Part shown: positions 34,601-47,336 of the stretch, piece by piece | Layout: each line of letters opens with the position of its first letter | How positions within the stretch are numbered: the stretch's first letter is position 1 | DNA from: Rhipicephalus microplus | Lineage: Eukaryota > Arthropoda > Arachnida > Ixodida > Ixodidae | Reading direction: 5' to 3' | NCBI RefSeq assembly: GCF_043290135.1 | Contig: NC_134700.1 | Coordinates: 76,872,000 to 76,935,999 of the forward strand | DNA: 64,000 nucleotides | Translations under genes and position numbers: made by a program | The notes under the pieces: generated by a model | What the model was told of the DNA's origin: nothing | Database searches by the model: none | The model's input: the letters and a program-made list of their open reading frames with translations, nothing else

Positions 34601-35151
34601 CGGTGAGAGGCGTAGCGTAATAGTCACCGTCGGGCACAGCTGGTGAGCACAGAAAATCGACGTACGTCACAGTTTTGGAGGGCAGGCGAACAAAATCGCT
34701 GCATTGTTATCGGCATGTAGGTTGGTACGGGGCGGCACTGCTTTGTGGCAGTTCAAGGCGGAGCACACCAGCGGAGCAATCAATCAGAGCAGAATTGGCG
34801 GCAAGAAAATCGAGGCCTAGTATGAGGTCGTGGGGACATGTTTCAAGCACGGTAAAAAGGACGACCACTTGATGACCGGCTATGGTAAGTTGAGCTGTGC
34901 ACATACCGACGACAGGGACTTTTGCACCATCTGCAACTTGGACGACACTGGTCAAGGGGGGCGTGAGGACCTTCTTCATGCGACGACGAAACCGCGAACT
35001 CATAATACAGACGTGAGCGCCCGTATCTATCAAAGCTTCAACAGGTGTGCCATCAACATATACTTCTAGGGTGTTCCGGTTCAAACGTAAGGGCAACAGA
35101 GGATTTTTGGGTAAGGTCGACAGGGCAGCTTCACCTCCAGAAGCTGCGCAG
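31644..35151 (-). pseudogene. Element A pol: protease, RT, RNase H, integrase
   Basis: One frame from the gag-pol junction to 31644 with two nonsense codons, a TAA at 34707-34709 and a TAG at 33924-33926. Protease ALIDTGAHV lies at about 35030. The RT has SSPWASPVVLV-type and FCVDYRHLN, then CYLDDVIVF near 33770. RNase H has KVRTDASG and LTDHH. Integrase has the HHCC region (LHDAPTAGHLG, CEICQRRK), RVGLDILGP, LLTDRGR and NGLTERVNRT. The product ends with VSRLKRYH. The pol frame is -1 relative to gag. Apart from the two stops the domains look complete, so inactivation may be recent. Confidence 0.92.
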
Positions 35152-35152
35152 C

Positions 35153-36341
35153 CTAGTTTTCCAGGGACATGCGGCGGTTGAACGATGGCGAGGGAGAGCG
35201 GCGACGCGTGTTTGAACGAGAAGGGCGGCTTTGAGGCGGTGGCGACGACGGGGCAGGGTGGCCGTAGTCCTCAGGGGCAGTAAATGCTGTAGACTGAGTG
35301 CGGGTCGCATAACAGTGGTTTGGTGGACGGAATGAGTTACTGTAAGCGGGGTACGAGCCAGAAGACATAGATGGCCATTGGCTGCAGCAGTAACGAGCGA
35401 TGTGTCCTGCGCGACCACAGCGGAAGCAGATTGGCTTATCATCAGCTGTTCGCCATTCAGACGGGTTCCTGGTTCGAATAGAGTACGGACGGCGACGTCT
35501 CATATCCACAGAAGCTATCGAGGGACCAGTATTACCCAGTGTGGATGCAGTGGACAGGATACCAAGGTTAGCGAATTCCTGGCGGACAACAGCCTGGATC
35601 AAGGCGACAGCTGGCGTTGAGGCGTCGGGCAACGTCGGTTTGTTCGCAGCCGGGTAAGCGGCCTCGAGTTCACGTCGGACGATGCGCGTCACATCTTCGG
35701 TTGTAGACGGATGACAAGGAGTGGCTTCGCAAGACGACGTTGCCGCGGTGTTGGGTAGGCGCTGAAACTGCTGCAAAATGCGTCGACTCTTCGCCTGCTC
35801 GAGACGGCGGCACTCTTTGATCACGGCGTCGATGGTCGTTACGTTGGTAAATACAAGCAGGCTGAACGCATCGTCGGTGATTCCTTTTAAAACGTGCGAA
35901 ATCTTGTCGGCCTCAGTCATGTTGGGATCGGCCCTTTGACACAACGTTAAGACGTCTTGAATATAATATCAAGTAGGGCTCAGTGGACGTCTGTGTACGT
36001 ACAGCCAATTGCTTTCGGGCATCAAGCTGTTGACCAAACGGGTTGCCAAAAAGGTCGCGGAGCTGTTGTTTAATTTTTTCCCAGCTTGTGATTTCGTGCT
36101 CGTGGGTCTCAAACCATGTGCGAGGGGTCTTGTCAAGATAGAAAATGACATTCGCAAGCATAACGGTTGGGTCCCAGCCATATTGCTTGCTGATGCGCTC
36201 GTACATGCTAAGCCACTTGTCCACATTCGCGTTGTCCTCTCCAGTAAAGGTACCGGGATCACGGGGTTGCGTTAGGGTGACGTACCGGGTTGCTGTCGTT
36301 GCTGAGGTAGGTGGCGAAGCCGTATCCTCACCTGGAGCCAT
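35153..36341 (-). pseudogene. Element A gag
   Basis: The likely start is 36341 (MAPGEDTAS). The capsid shows PGTFTGEDNANVDKWLSMYER, FYLDKTPRTWFETHE and LRDLFG. A 1-base frameshift near 35960 separates this from the rest (ADPNMTEADKISHVLKGITDDAF). One zinc knuckle, CFRCGRAGHIARYC, and an Arg/Ser-Pro tail end in a Glu-Asn codon pair followed by TAG at 35153-35155. It would coat the genomic RNA. Confidence 0.88.
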
Positions 36342-36412
36342 GGTAGCAGACTTAAGGAGGCGTCCACTGCGTAGCTCCGTTGTCAGAAGAGTACCCCGCA
36401 CCTCCACCAAAA

Positions 36413-36554
36413 TGTTACGTGGAAAATAACAATTGTCAGTCCGCAGCCACAACGCAGCCCACCAACAACTTCCACTTCTTCACTCTCAGTCTGAGGCACC
36501 TTACTTGGGTATGCCCCACTATGCCCTCTTTCAGTCAGACGAAATCACGTAACA
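36413..36554 (-). repeat. 5' LTR of element A
   Basis: 142 bp; differs from 31467-31608 at three positions. Confidence 0.95.
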
Positions 36555-36980
<426 letters not shown>

Positions 36981-37012
36981 GTACATGCGCTTTCACATAA
37001 CAACTGTTTATT

Positions 37013-37053
37013 GTGCCGACGTTTCGACGGGAACCCCGTCTTTTTCAAGGCAT
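37013..37053 (-). ncRNA. Hammerhead-like motif in the PLE-2 3' region (minus copy)
   Basis: Same sequence as 41501-41540 on the other strand: a GACGGG/CCCGTC stem, then GAAAC and GTC followed by GGC. The first core box is degenerate. Confidence 0.4.
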
Positions 37054-37999
37054 AATACTATTTACACATGTTCCGTGTCTTCTTATAGCCTGTCGAGACA
37101 GGAGGGAAGGGGTCAAAAGAAAAGTAAAAAAGAAAAAAAAAGAAAAGAGAGAGAGGAAAACAAGAAGAAACAGCGAAACGGGATGACAAACAATAAATAA
37201 AATATAGAAAATCTCGGAGAAGAAGCAAAACCAACACGGCGTAATTAGAAAGGGGCAGCATCTCAACAGAGTAGGGCAGAGGTAGATGAGCAATGTCATC
37301 ATTGTCAACAATACCTCCCCCGCACCCACTCTTCCCCAAGTGGGCAGTGAGCCACCGTTCTTGTATTTCACCTTTCGGTGTAGTCAGCTGGCGGCTCGTT
37401 CCTCTTTGAAGTTTAGGACAAGTTAATGGGGAGGGCTTAAGCACTTCGAGTGCGTGCTGGTGGCGTCGGGAGGAAAGAAAAAGCCGGTGATTGAGGCACC
37501 GCCATCGATATTCATTATATGCAATGGCTCCTTGTCAGTGAAGGAACAGAATGTGCGTTAAAAATTAAAGAACAAAAAAAAAGATCAGGGGGGGGGGGGA
37601 GGCTGTGCTGTACGACATCCGGGACAGTCACCACACAGTTGCGGCTCACTGGGAAGACATGCGCGCATGTATGAAAAAGTCAACATAACCACCTAGCTGT
37701 CAGCTCGTTGTCAGTGAAGGAACAGAATGTGCGTTAAAACTTAAAGAAGAAAACAGAAAAGAAAAAGGGGAGGGGGGACCGTACGACATCCGGGACCACT
37801 TATTTGTGCGTTCCGGCTGTGCTTTATGAGGCAAATCATTTCTATGTTGTCAGATGCATCGGCCAAAAGCTTTGTTAGCGGGTAGTATTATTGTCGTAAT
37901 GAAACCGGACTGATTAGAAAGAAGCGTTTGCGTCTTTTAGCGGTCGTAGCGCTGACAGAGTGCCTGGGTGTTGATTTATTCCAGATTTTATTGTGTTAA

Positions 38000-38600
38000 A
38001 TTTGTGGATAAAATAAGATTTCCGTTGTTCCCGTTCTCTGATTGTTCGAAAGTTGTTTTCTAGTAGTGTAACCCTGATGTCATCAAAGCTGTGGTCTTCT
38101 AATGTGCAGTGTTTTGAAAGTGGAAGGCCTGGCAGAGATCATACATGTGCCCGATGGTTGTTGAATCTAATTCTAAACGGAGTGTCTGTCTGGCCCACGT
38201 ATTGCTTGTTACATACCCCACATTCCAGGAGGTATATGACGTTGTCTGAGTCACAGCCTAGTGCACCTCTTATCCTGTGCTTAAAATCCGAGTGGGTGCT
38301 TTTCGCCACTGTCGTTGTCTGCGTGTGTTTGCATACCTTGCATCTGCTTTTTCCGCAAGGGTGACACCCAATTTTAGGTTTCACACCTATCTTTGAATTT
38401 ATTAAATGATCCTTTATATTTTTCGGCCGTCTGTATACAATACAAGGAGGAGAAGTGAAAATTTTGGATAGTCGCACGCTCTGTTCCATTATGTTAAAGT
38501 GTTTTCTTAGGACCTTGTTTATGTTCGGTGGGTTGCTCGTGAAAGTTCATAGCAAGTTTTTGTTGCGGTGTTGGTCGGCATTTTTCTGGTGGTTGAGAAG
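38000..38600 (-). pseudogene. PLE-2 GIY-YIG endonuclease, minus copy
   Basis: The minus-strand frame 38139-38489 has IFTSPPCIVYRRPKNIKDH, CHPCGKSRCKVC, NVIYLLECGVCNKQYVGQTDTPF and FNNH, a GIY-YIG domain preceded by its cysteine cluster. The last part of the domain continues down to about 38000 in another frame. The RT is missing because this copy is 5' truncated. Confidence 0.82.
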
Positions 38601-40637
38601 AAAAAGATAACGCACTTTTTCGTGGGGTAATCGGACGGCAATGGACGACACACGCCAACAGAGATCGACATCTGGATCTCTATATAGACGCGGTTCAAAA
38701 AGTTGTTATACATGCGGACAAGGTGCACAAACCAAGCATGAATAACATATCAAAAAGAGAAAAAGAGGCACTACTCACGTTGAGCAACTGCGAAGATCTC
38801 GTCATTAAACCAGCAGACAAAGGAGGCGCGATTGTTGTTCTGAATAGATCGGACTACATTGAGGAAAGCAAGCGACAACTAAATAACAAACAATTCTACA
38901 AACACCTCGACTTTGACCCTACCACGGAGCACAAAAAGATCATTGTAACAACCCTAGAGGATCTCACACGTGAAGGCGCCTTTGATCCAAAGCTTAAAAA
39001 GGCACTTATTACGGTACATTCGGCGCCTGGTCGTTTTTGCATGTTGCCGAAGATTCATAAAGAGAATCACCCTGGCAGACCCATTATATCAGGCACGGGA
39101 ACGTTAACGGAACCCATTTCCAGATATATTGATTCTTTAATCAAAGACATACCACCCACACATGAGTCCTTCTTGCGTGACACAAACCACTTCCTTCGGG
39201 AAATAGCAGACGTGAAAATTCCAGACGGTGCATTTCTCCTAACACTGGATGTTAGCTCACTCTACACAAATATCCCACATGACGATGGTGTAAGGGCGCT
39301 TGTTGAATCGTATGACACACACAACCCTGTCGCTTATCCAAGCAAAAAAGTAATTGAAATCTTCACAAGACTTGTACTCAATTTGAACAGCTTTGAATTT
39401 AACAACCAGTACTATCTTCAAATCAGCGGCGCGGCAATGGGTACAAGAATGACCCCAAACTACGCTAACATATTCATGCACCACATAGAGTCCAATTTTC
39501 TTTCATCTTGTAATATCAAACCATTACTTTATAAACGGTACCTAGATGATATATTCATAATTTGGACACATTCGGAAAACGAGCTCCTCAAATTCATATA
39601 GGCATTCAACCAGGTACACCCCAGCATTTATTTTACACACTCCTACTCTAACACTCAAATAAACTTTCTTGATGTACTCATTCGAGTTGACGATGTTGCG
39701 TTGGTAGCTAACGTATACAGAAAACTTACGGACAGGCAACAATACCTAAACTTCAAAAGCTGCCACCCGTGACATTGCAAGACCAGCATTCCCTATTCCC
39801 AAGCACACAGATTCCGACGAATCTGCTCCCGCACCGAGGACTTCCACAAAAACAGCACACATATGCGCGAAGTACTCCGTAATCAAGAATACCCGCCAGC
39901 TATCATCGATGACGCCATCAAAAAAGCTGGAAATCTGGACCGCCAGATTCTTCTCAACCACCATAAAAACGCCGACCAACACCGCAACAAAAACTTGCTA
40001 TTAACTTTCACGAGCAAACCCACCGAACATAAACAAGGTCCTAAGAAAACACTTTAACATAATGGAATAGAGCGTGCGACTATCCCAAATTTTCACTTCT
40101 CCTCCTTGTGTTGTATACAGACTGCCGAAAAATATAAAGGATCATTTAATAAATTCAAAGATAGGTGTGAAACCTCAAATTGGGTGTCACCCTTGCGGAA
40201 AAAGCAGATGCAAGGTATGCAACCACATGCAGACAACGACAGTGGCGAAAAACACCCACTCGGATTTTAAGCACAGGATAAGAGGTGCACTAGACTGTGA
40301 CTCAGACAACGTCATATACCTCCTGGAATGTGGGGTATGTAACAAGCAATACGTGGGCCAGACAGACACTCCGTTTAGAATTAGATTCAACAACCATCGG
40401 GCACATCTACGATCTCTGCCAGGCCTTCCACTTTCAAAACACTGCACATTAAAAGACCACAGCTTTGATGACATCAGGGTTACACTACTAGAAAACAACT
40501 TTCGAACAATCAGAGAACGGGAAAAACGGGAATCCTATTTTATCTACAAATTTAACACGATAAAATCTGGAATAAATGAACACCCAGGCACTCTGTCAGC
40601 GTTACGACCGCTAAAAGACGCAAACGCTTCTCTCTAA
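38601..40637 (+). pseudogene. PLE-2 polyprotein, plus copy: RT plus GIY-YIG endonuclease
   Basis: The RT has VIKPADKGGAIVVLN, MLPKIHKENHPGRPIISG, LTLDVSSLYTNIPHDDG, GAAMGTRMTPNYAN and KRYLDDIFIIW, all catalytic residues kept. Breaks: TAG at 39599-39601, TGA at about 39770, and a frameshift near 40060. The endonuclease frame 40074-40637 has CHPCGKSRCKVC, NVIYLLECGVCNKQYVGQTDTPFR, FNNH and RESYFIYKFNT. It is related to PLE-1 at the domain level but clearly a different family. Its N-terminal region is short, starting at the inversion seam. Confidence 0.87.
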
Positions 40638-41500
40638 TCAGTCCGGTTTCATTACGACAATAATATTACCCGCTAACAAAGCTTTTGGCCTATGCATCTG
40701 ACAACATAGAAATGATTTGCCTCATCAAGCACAGCCGGAACGCACAGATAAGTGGTCCCGGATGTCGTACGGTCCCCCTCCCTTTTTCTTTTCTTTTTTT
40801 CTTCTTTAAGTTTTAACGCACATTCTGTTCCTTCACTGACAAGGAGCTGACAGCTAGGTGGTTTTGTTGACTTTTTCAGACATGCGCGCATGTCTTCCCA
40901 GTGAGCCGCAACTGTGTGGTGACTGTCCCGGATGTCGTACAGCCTCCCCCCCCCCGTGTTCTTCTTTTTTTTTCTTCTTTAATTTTTAACGCACATTCTG
41001 TTCCTTCACTGACAAGGAGCCATTGCATATAATGAATATCGATGGCGGTGCCTCAATCACCGGCTTTTTCCTTCCTCCCGACGCCACCAGCACGCACTCG
41101 AAGTGCTTAAGCCCTCCCCATTAACTTGTCCTAAACTTCAAAGAGGAACGAGCCGCCAGCTGACTACACCGAAAGGTGAAATACAAGAACGGCGGCTCAC
41201 TGCCCACTTGGGGAAGAGTGCGTGCGGGGGAGGTATTGTGGACAATGATGACATTGCTCATCTACCTCTGCCCTACTCTGTTGAGATGCTGCCCCTTTCT
41301 AATTACGCCGTGTTGGTTTTGCTTCTTCTCCTAGATTTTCTATATTTTATTTAATGTTTGTCCTCCCGTTTCGCTGTTTGTTCTTCTTTTTTTTCTCTCT
41401 CTCTTTTCTTTCTTTTTTTCCTTTTTTACTTTTCTTTTGACCCCTTCCCTCCTGTCTCGACAGGCTATAAGAAGACACGGAACATGTGTAAATAGTATTA

Positions 41501-41540
41501 TGCCTTGAAAAAGACGGGGTTCCCGTCGAAACGTCGGCAC
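41501..41540 (+). ncRNA. Hammerhead-like motif in the PLE-2 3' region (plus copy)
   Basis: TGCC, then TTGAAAA in the place of the CTGATGA box, a perfect 6-bp stem GACGGG/CCCGTC around GTT, then GAAAC and GTC followed by GGCAC. GCC/GGC would close helix I. The degenerate first box suggests loss of activity. Confidence 0.45.
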
Positions 41541-41622
41541 AATAAACAGTTGTTATGTGAAAGCGCATCTACTTTCATATTTATAACCTTGCGGCAACCG
41601 AAGTTATTATTCTCCATATAAG

Positions 41623-41627
<5 letters not shown>

Positions 41628-41710
<83 letters not shown>

Positions 41711-41712
41711 AC
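41628..41712. repeat. (AT)n microsatellite, about 85 bp
   Basis: An AT run with one TTT step near 41697. It lies between the PLE-2 plus copy and the LTR remnant of element D. Confidence 0.97.
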
Positions 41713-41714
41713 AC

Positions 41715-41774
41715 TGTCGCCCATATGCCCAACAACGCGTATGGGCCACAGTGGCTCGTTCATCAATGTTGGCA
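41715..41774 (-). repeat. 3' LTR remnant of element D
   Basis: Matches the outer part of the right LTR over about 47 bp (five mismatches); about 65 bp is missing internally. Confidence 0.6.
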
Positions 41775-41983
41775 TTACCCCCTCTCCCAGGAAGCATCGT
41801 CTCAATGCTGTACATGAAGGCAAAAAAGAAAAAAGTTAGATGAAAATTAGCATGAGAGCAAAATGAATGGCGTAAGGCGGAGTAAGGTAGTCTGTTGTGG
41901 GGACAAAAGTTAACTGAGAAATAAGAAGGAAAAATGTAAGGAAAAGACGAAACAAAAAGAAAGATGCGAAGTTACCAATAAAG

Positions 41984-44900
41984 TCAGTTACTCACCGACG
42001 ATTCACAGCGCAAAAAGCATGGTTTGAGACGTGAAACGTGAGTGACTTCAGTTTGCGGGGTGAAACGGGAACTTCTCCAATTGCCTTGTGGGAGAACCTC
42101 GTAAGTGACGTCGCTGAGACGTCGCGCAACCTTGTAAGGGCTGAAGTAGCGGCGAAGAAGCTTTTCTGAACGTCTACGCTGTCGGATAGGGGTCCACACC
42201 CAGACTTCATCACCTGGCTTAAAAATAACTTCACAGTGGCGAAGATTGTAGCGGCGCGCGTCTGTGGTTTGGTGACGTTGAACACGGTGACGAGCAAGTT
42301 GACGGGCCCCTTCTGCGCACTGCGCGAATTCGGCGGCATCCGTGTGGTATATTCCTAAGTTTTCGGGCAGGAGCATGGCGTCGAGCATCGTCGTGACGTC
42401 GCGACCGTGGACTAAGCGAAAAGGTGTGAAACCGGTACTTTCTTGAACAGCAGTGTTATACGCAAAAGTTAGGTAGGGAAGTATGGCGTCCCAGTTCTTG
42501 TGATCGATGTCCACATACATTGACAGCATGTCTGCAATTGTCTTATTGAGTCGTTCAGTCAGCCCATTTGCTTGTGGGTGGTAAGCCGTTGTTTTACGAT
42601 GTTCCGTGCCACTTAATCGCAAGACTTCCTGCAGCATCTCTGCGGTGAAAGCTGTCCCACGATCAGTTATGAAGACAGCTGGAGCACCATGACGTAAGAC
42701 GATGCTGTAAACGAAAAATTGGGCGACATCTGCTGCGGTGGCTTTTGGAAGTGCCTTGGTTTCACAGTAGCGTGTTAAGTAGTGTGTAGCGACCACAATC
42801 CACCGGTTTCCAGACGAAGATGTGGGGAATGACCCCAGCAAGTCCATGCCAATCTGATGAAAGGGCGCCTTTGGTGGGCCAATTGGGTGCAGTAGTCCCG
42901 CTGGTCGTAAAGGTGGAATCTTACGACGCTGACAGTCGCGACATGTGCGAACGTAGTGCTTCACAGTCTTCGCGAGACGTGGCAAATTGTAGGAGCGTTG
43001 AATCCGTTGCAGCGTGCGCGTATAGCCGAGGTGTCCGGATGATGGCTCAAGACACGCACGTAAAATGTCACCACAAAGCGTAGTTGGCACAACAAGCAGA
43101 TACATAGCTTGTGTAGGCTGAAAGTTCTTTTTATAAAGCGCTCTATCACGGAAACAAAAGGAGGATAGTGAGCGTGCAAAGCTTCGAGGAAGGTGGGAAT
43201 TGCGTCCTTCCCGGTAGTCAATGAGCGGGATGAGCTCCGAGTCGTGACGCTGTTGCTCAGCTAAGCTGGTTGCTGATACGGCAGAATGAAAAATGTCGTC
43301 GTCTTCAAGGTCAGTGTTGGCATTTTCGACCGGTGCACGTGAGAGACAGTCGGCGTCGGTGTGTTTCCGCCCAGATTTGTGGACGATGGTGACATCGAAA
43401 TCTTGTAGCCGAAGGCTTCATAGTGCTAGACGACCTGAGGGATCTTTGAGATTCGCGAGCCAATAAAGGGAATGGTGGTCGCTAACTACCCTGAATGGGT
43501 GGCCATACAAGTATGGGCGGAGCTTTGTTATGGCCCAGACAACAGCGATGCATTCCTTTTGGGTTGCAGAATAGTTTTTCTCCGCTGGGGATAACGTTCT
43601 GCTCGCATAAGTGATCACGCGCTTTATGCCAATATGCCACTGAACTAATACCGCTCCTAGTCCAACATTGCTGACGTCAGTGTGTAATTCCGTGTCAGCG
43701 CTTTCGTCAAAATGACCTAGTACAGGTGGAGCCTGGAGGAGGTTTCGAAGGGTGTCGAACGCATGGCACTGATCGGGACCCCAAACAAACGAGACACCGT
43801 CTTTTGTGCGCTTGTTGAGGGGTTCAGCAATCTTCGAGAAGTTTTTGACAAAGCGCCTGTAATACGCACAGAGCCCCAGAAATTGGCGCAGGTCACGCTT
43901 ATTTGTGGGCACGGGAAAGGTGGCAACGGCGCGGGTTTTCTCGGGATCTGGGCGGATGCCGGCATGGCTCACAACGTGATCAAGGAAATTCAGTTATTCA
44001 TATCCAAAATGAAATTTGTCGGGTTTGAGAGACAACCCCGCTGTTTTGATTGCCTGAAGAACTGCATGAATGCGTTCGATGTGTTGTTCAAACTTGTCTG
44101 CAAAGACCACGGCGTCATCAAGGAAAACAAGACATGATTGCCATTTGAGCTCCGTGAGAACCGTATCCATAGTTCTTTGAAAAGTAGCTGGCGCTGAGCA
44201 TAGACCAAAAGGCAACGCTTTAAACTCGTACAGACCGTCGGGAGAAATAAACGCCGTCTTTTCGCGGTCGCGCTCGTCCACTGCGATTTGCCAGTAGCCG
44301 TTACGCAAATCCATGGTGGAAAAATATTTAGCGTTGCGTATACAGTCCAGCGAGTCATCTATCCGGGGTAGAGGATAAACGTCCTTTTTGGTGACCTTGT
44401 TCAGTTTACCGTAATCAACGCAAAAACGCAACGTACCGTCCTTCTTTACTAGCACAACTGGCGAAGCCCAGGGACTGGTCGATGGCTGAATGACGTCGTC
44501 CTGAAGCATCTGCAGGACTTGGTCACGTATAGCATCTTGCTCTTTTTGCGACACCCTATAGGCATTTCGTCCAATGGGTCTCTCGGTGGGTTCGGTGATG
44601 ATACCATGTTGAGCAAGTGGTGTCTGTTTAACCTTTGACGTAGTGGCAAAGCAGTCTTGAAATGAGCCGAGTATACGCAAAAGGCTTTCTCGTTGAGCCG
44701 AAGGTAGTCTCTCGTTTACGTCGAGAGTGCTTACGAAGGCCTCGTCAGGGTGGCCATTCGATGAAAATGAAGCTAACGTAAACGGACCATCGGCATCGGC
44801 AAGTTCTTCACAATATGCAATGGCAGTGTGTCTCGTTTGGTGGCGATATTCGTCGCTGAAGTTCGTGACCAGCAGGTGAGTATACCCATTGCTAGGCTGA

Positions 44901-45549
44901 ATGATTCCTCGGGCAACACAGATTTGTCTTGAAATAAGGAGAGACAAATTGGCCTCTGCAATTACCGCGTCAGACACGTCATGTCCCAATTCTACTTTGA
45001 CAAAGAGGCTGCTTCGAGGTGGGAGAGTCAGAGAATCGTCGGTAACACGGAGCGCTCTTTTCGGGAATTGCGTACTGTCAGTTGCAGCGCGAAAAGGATC
45101 CTCGAACGACACAAGTATTTCACGGAGGTCGATGACGGCGCCGTATTCTCGAAGGAAGTCTATTCCTAGAATGACCGGCCGAGAGCAGACGCGCAATACG
45201 AGAAAAGAGCCCGCAAATGACGACGTACGTAATCGAATGCGTGCCATGCACATACCAGTAGGCGTCCCCAGATGGCCACCTGCCGTGCGCAACTGGGGTC
45301 CTTGCCATGGCGTGGTAACCTTCCTCAGTTCAGATGCCAGTGTGGCGCTCATTACAGAATAGTCGGCACCGGTGTCGACGAGGGCGTTAACAGCATGATT
45401 GTCGACGAAGACGGAAATTTCGGCAAAAACAATCTTTTCGCTGTCAGAGAACACTGCAAAACCGGAATAGTCCTCGCCCGGTCGTTGCGTCGAAGGAGGG
45501 TCTTTTACAGTTCGCCGGGCCGCGACTTCACCCTCAGAAGTCGCTGTTC
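41984..45549 (-). pseudogene. Element D pol: protease, RT, RNase H, integrase
   Basis: A single frame with two nonsense codons (TAA at 43994-43996, TGA at about 43418) and no frameshift. Protease VNALVDTGADYSVMS lies at about 45375. The RT has WASPVVLVKKDG, FCVDYGKLN and motif C FLDDAVVF. RNase H has ELHTDVSN and VVSDHHSLYW. Integrase has CLEPSSGHLG with CRDCQRRK for the zinc region, then IGMDLLGSFP, ITDRGTAF and NGLTERLNKT. The product ends in VSRLKPCF. The -1 frame relation to gag is as in A, B, C and F. Confidence 0.9.
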
Positions 45550-46892
45550 CTAGTTCCCCCTGCGGGGACTTGGTGACCGGCTCCTTAAAGGTGCGGAAGA
45601 CGATGAGGGCAAACTGGGTGACGTAGACCGGCGAGGCGATGGTGATCTCGACTAGTGGTGCCGAATAGTCGAAGGAGTACGTTGGCCCGTGAGATAGGCT
45701 TCGATTTCGCGGGGGCGCTCACCGTAGCGCGGGCATCGAGCATCAGGGTGGAAGCCGCGGAGACCTAGTTGCTGGTATTGACAGTTCCGGTGTACGTGAC
45801 CCGCTTCGCCACAGTGATAGCAGAGCGGACGGTTATCCGAGGTGCGCCACGTGCTTGCCTTGCTACCACTTTTTCTTGAGATAGACGGCGGATAAGTGGG
45901 TGGGCTCGAAAACCTTGAGCCGAGAGGCGGGCTTGAAGCAGTGTCGTGGAATGGCTGCACAGTTTGGTACCTTGGCCGCATAGCAGTATCTGTAGCGGGT
46001 GGCGCAGGGGATCGCAATGCCGCTGCGTATGTCAGGACTGGGGCCTCGGGAATTGGTGGTGCGATTGGAGCAGGGGTGTGACGGCCTGCCGGACTTCTTG
46101 TCTGATTACATCCGCGAGGGTTGACACAGATGGATGAGATCCCACTGCCTGAAGCTGTCGCAATTCGTCCCGAACAATACTTCGGATGAAGTCTGCGAGA
46201 GCCTGTCTTTCGCTGTCAGAGCCGATAGAGCATGTGGTGGCCGGGATCTGGCGTTCGTATTGCGACGACCGCTGCTGCAGCGTACGTTTCATCGTAGCTG
46301 CCTCACTGATGAACTGGGAGACTGTCGTCGGTGGATTGCGCACGAGCCCAGCGAAAAGCTGTTCTTTTACTCCGCGCATCAAATGCCGCACCTTCTTTTC
46401 CTCAGACATGTCAGGGTCCGTGCGCTTGAAGAGCCGTAGCATGTCCTCGACAAACATGGATGCACGTTCGTTCGGTCGTTGGTTTCTGCAGGATAAGGCT
46501 TGTTCAGCCCTCTCCTTCCTCTCGGTGTTGCGATAGGCGTCACGGAGCTGTCGGCTAAACTGTTGCCATGTTGCAAAGGAGCCCTCGTGGTTCTCGTACC
46601 ACGTCTTCGCTGAATCCTCCAAGTAGAAGTAAACTCGGCGCAGCTTGCAAACATCGTCCCATTCGTTGATACTGGCAACCCGATCAAAGTGGTCTAGCCA
46701 GTCATCAACATCCTCGAAGATTTCTCCATGGAACGGCTTTGGTGTCTGTGGCACGTGAAAAACATGGGCGAGAAGAGAACCAAGGGCATCGCTGGTTTGG
46801 ACCGCCTGGCTTGTCATCGCAGTTGCCATCTTTCTGGATGTCGATGCCAAGAGACCAAATTCAGGGGGTAACCCACGCAGGCGGCGGCTCAT
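45550..46892 (-). pseudogene. Element D gag
   Basis: The start is at 46892 (MSRRLRGLP). The capsid has PKPFHGEIFEDVDDWLDHFDR, FYLEDSAKTWYENHE and FSRQLRDAYRN. A frameshift lies near 46080 and a TAG at 45652-45654. The knuckle CYHCGEAGHVHRNC is intact. The tail is rich in Arg/Ser-Pro and ends in Gly-Asn and TAG at 45550-45552. Confidence 0.85.
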
Positions 46893-46970
46893 TCTTGCTG
46901 TGGGAGATGTAGCTCTCTCCACGATGCCCCCACATAGCCGAAGTACACGTACCCAGAATTTCCACCAGTA

Positions 46971-47094
46971 TGTCACAAGCAAATTGAGACCTGCAGCCAG
47001 GAGTTCACTTGAACCATAGCAACGAAGATGTTCTCTTCTTCTTCGTGCCCAAAAACGCGTATGAGCCACAGTGGCTCGTTCATCAATGGTGGCA
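46971..47094 (-). repeat. 5' LTR of element D
   Basis: 124 bp, TG...CA on the minus strand (TGCCACCATTG to CTTGTGACA). Confidence 0.7.
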
Positions 47095-47148
47095 ATATTG
47101 GGTCAAAACACGGATAAACGAGCCCTTTGGTATACTCTTCTTTCCCTT

Positions 47149-47164
47149 ATATATATATATATAT
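47149..47164. repeat. (AT)n tract bounding element B
   Basis: 16 bases of AT repeat that touch the first base of the LTR. Confidence 0.9.
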
Positions 47165-47301
47165 TGTGACGAAGGAACGCGTTTATTTACAGGAAAATGG
47201 TTGAGATCGGTACAGCTCAGAGCCAGAAACCGGCGACCGACCTGCTCGTGAGTCAGACCGCTTCTACCTCTTTCTCTTCATGCGCCCATCGAGGTGTGTC
47301 A
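47165..47301 (-). repeat. 3' LTR of element B
   Basis: 137 bp, identical to 52211-52347. Confidence 0.97.
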
Positions 47302-47336
47302 TTTCCCCCGTTCGCAGACGATGCCCACTGGGCGAG

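Larger units (their letters stand above)
31467..36554 (-). mobile_element. Ty3/gypsy (Mag-like) LTR retrotransposon A
   Basis: It has 142-bp LTRs at both ends, each from TGTTACG to CGTAACA, differing at 3 of 142 positions. Target duplication ATAT lies on both sides. The empty site would read GCTGATAATATTATCAGC, a perfect palindrome inside a LINE. A primer-binding-like TGGTGGAGGTGCGGGGTAC (36391-36409) follows the 5' LTR on the minus strand. gag then pol are on the minus strand. Confidence 0.95.
38601..41627 (+). mobile_element. Penelope-like element PLE-2, plus-strand copy
   Basis: RT and endonuclease are followed by a 3' region that ends at the AT tract beginning near 41628. The 5' end is at the inversion seam (38600). 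Confidence 0.87.
41715..47094 (-). mobile_element. Ty3/gypsy (Mag-like) LTR retrotransposon D
   Basis: gag and pol lie on the minus strand between a 124-bp right LTR and a shortened left LTR. A primer-binding-like TGGTGGAAATTCTGGGTAC (46967 downward) follows the right LTR. CTGGGAGAGGGGGTAA (41775-41790, minus) is a good polypurine tract before the left LTR. About 200 untranslated bases lie between pol and that tract. Confidence 0.85.
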
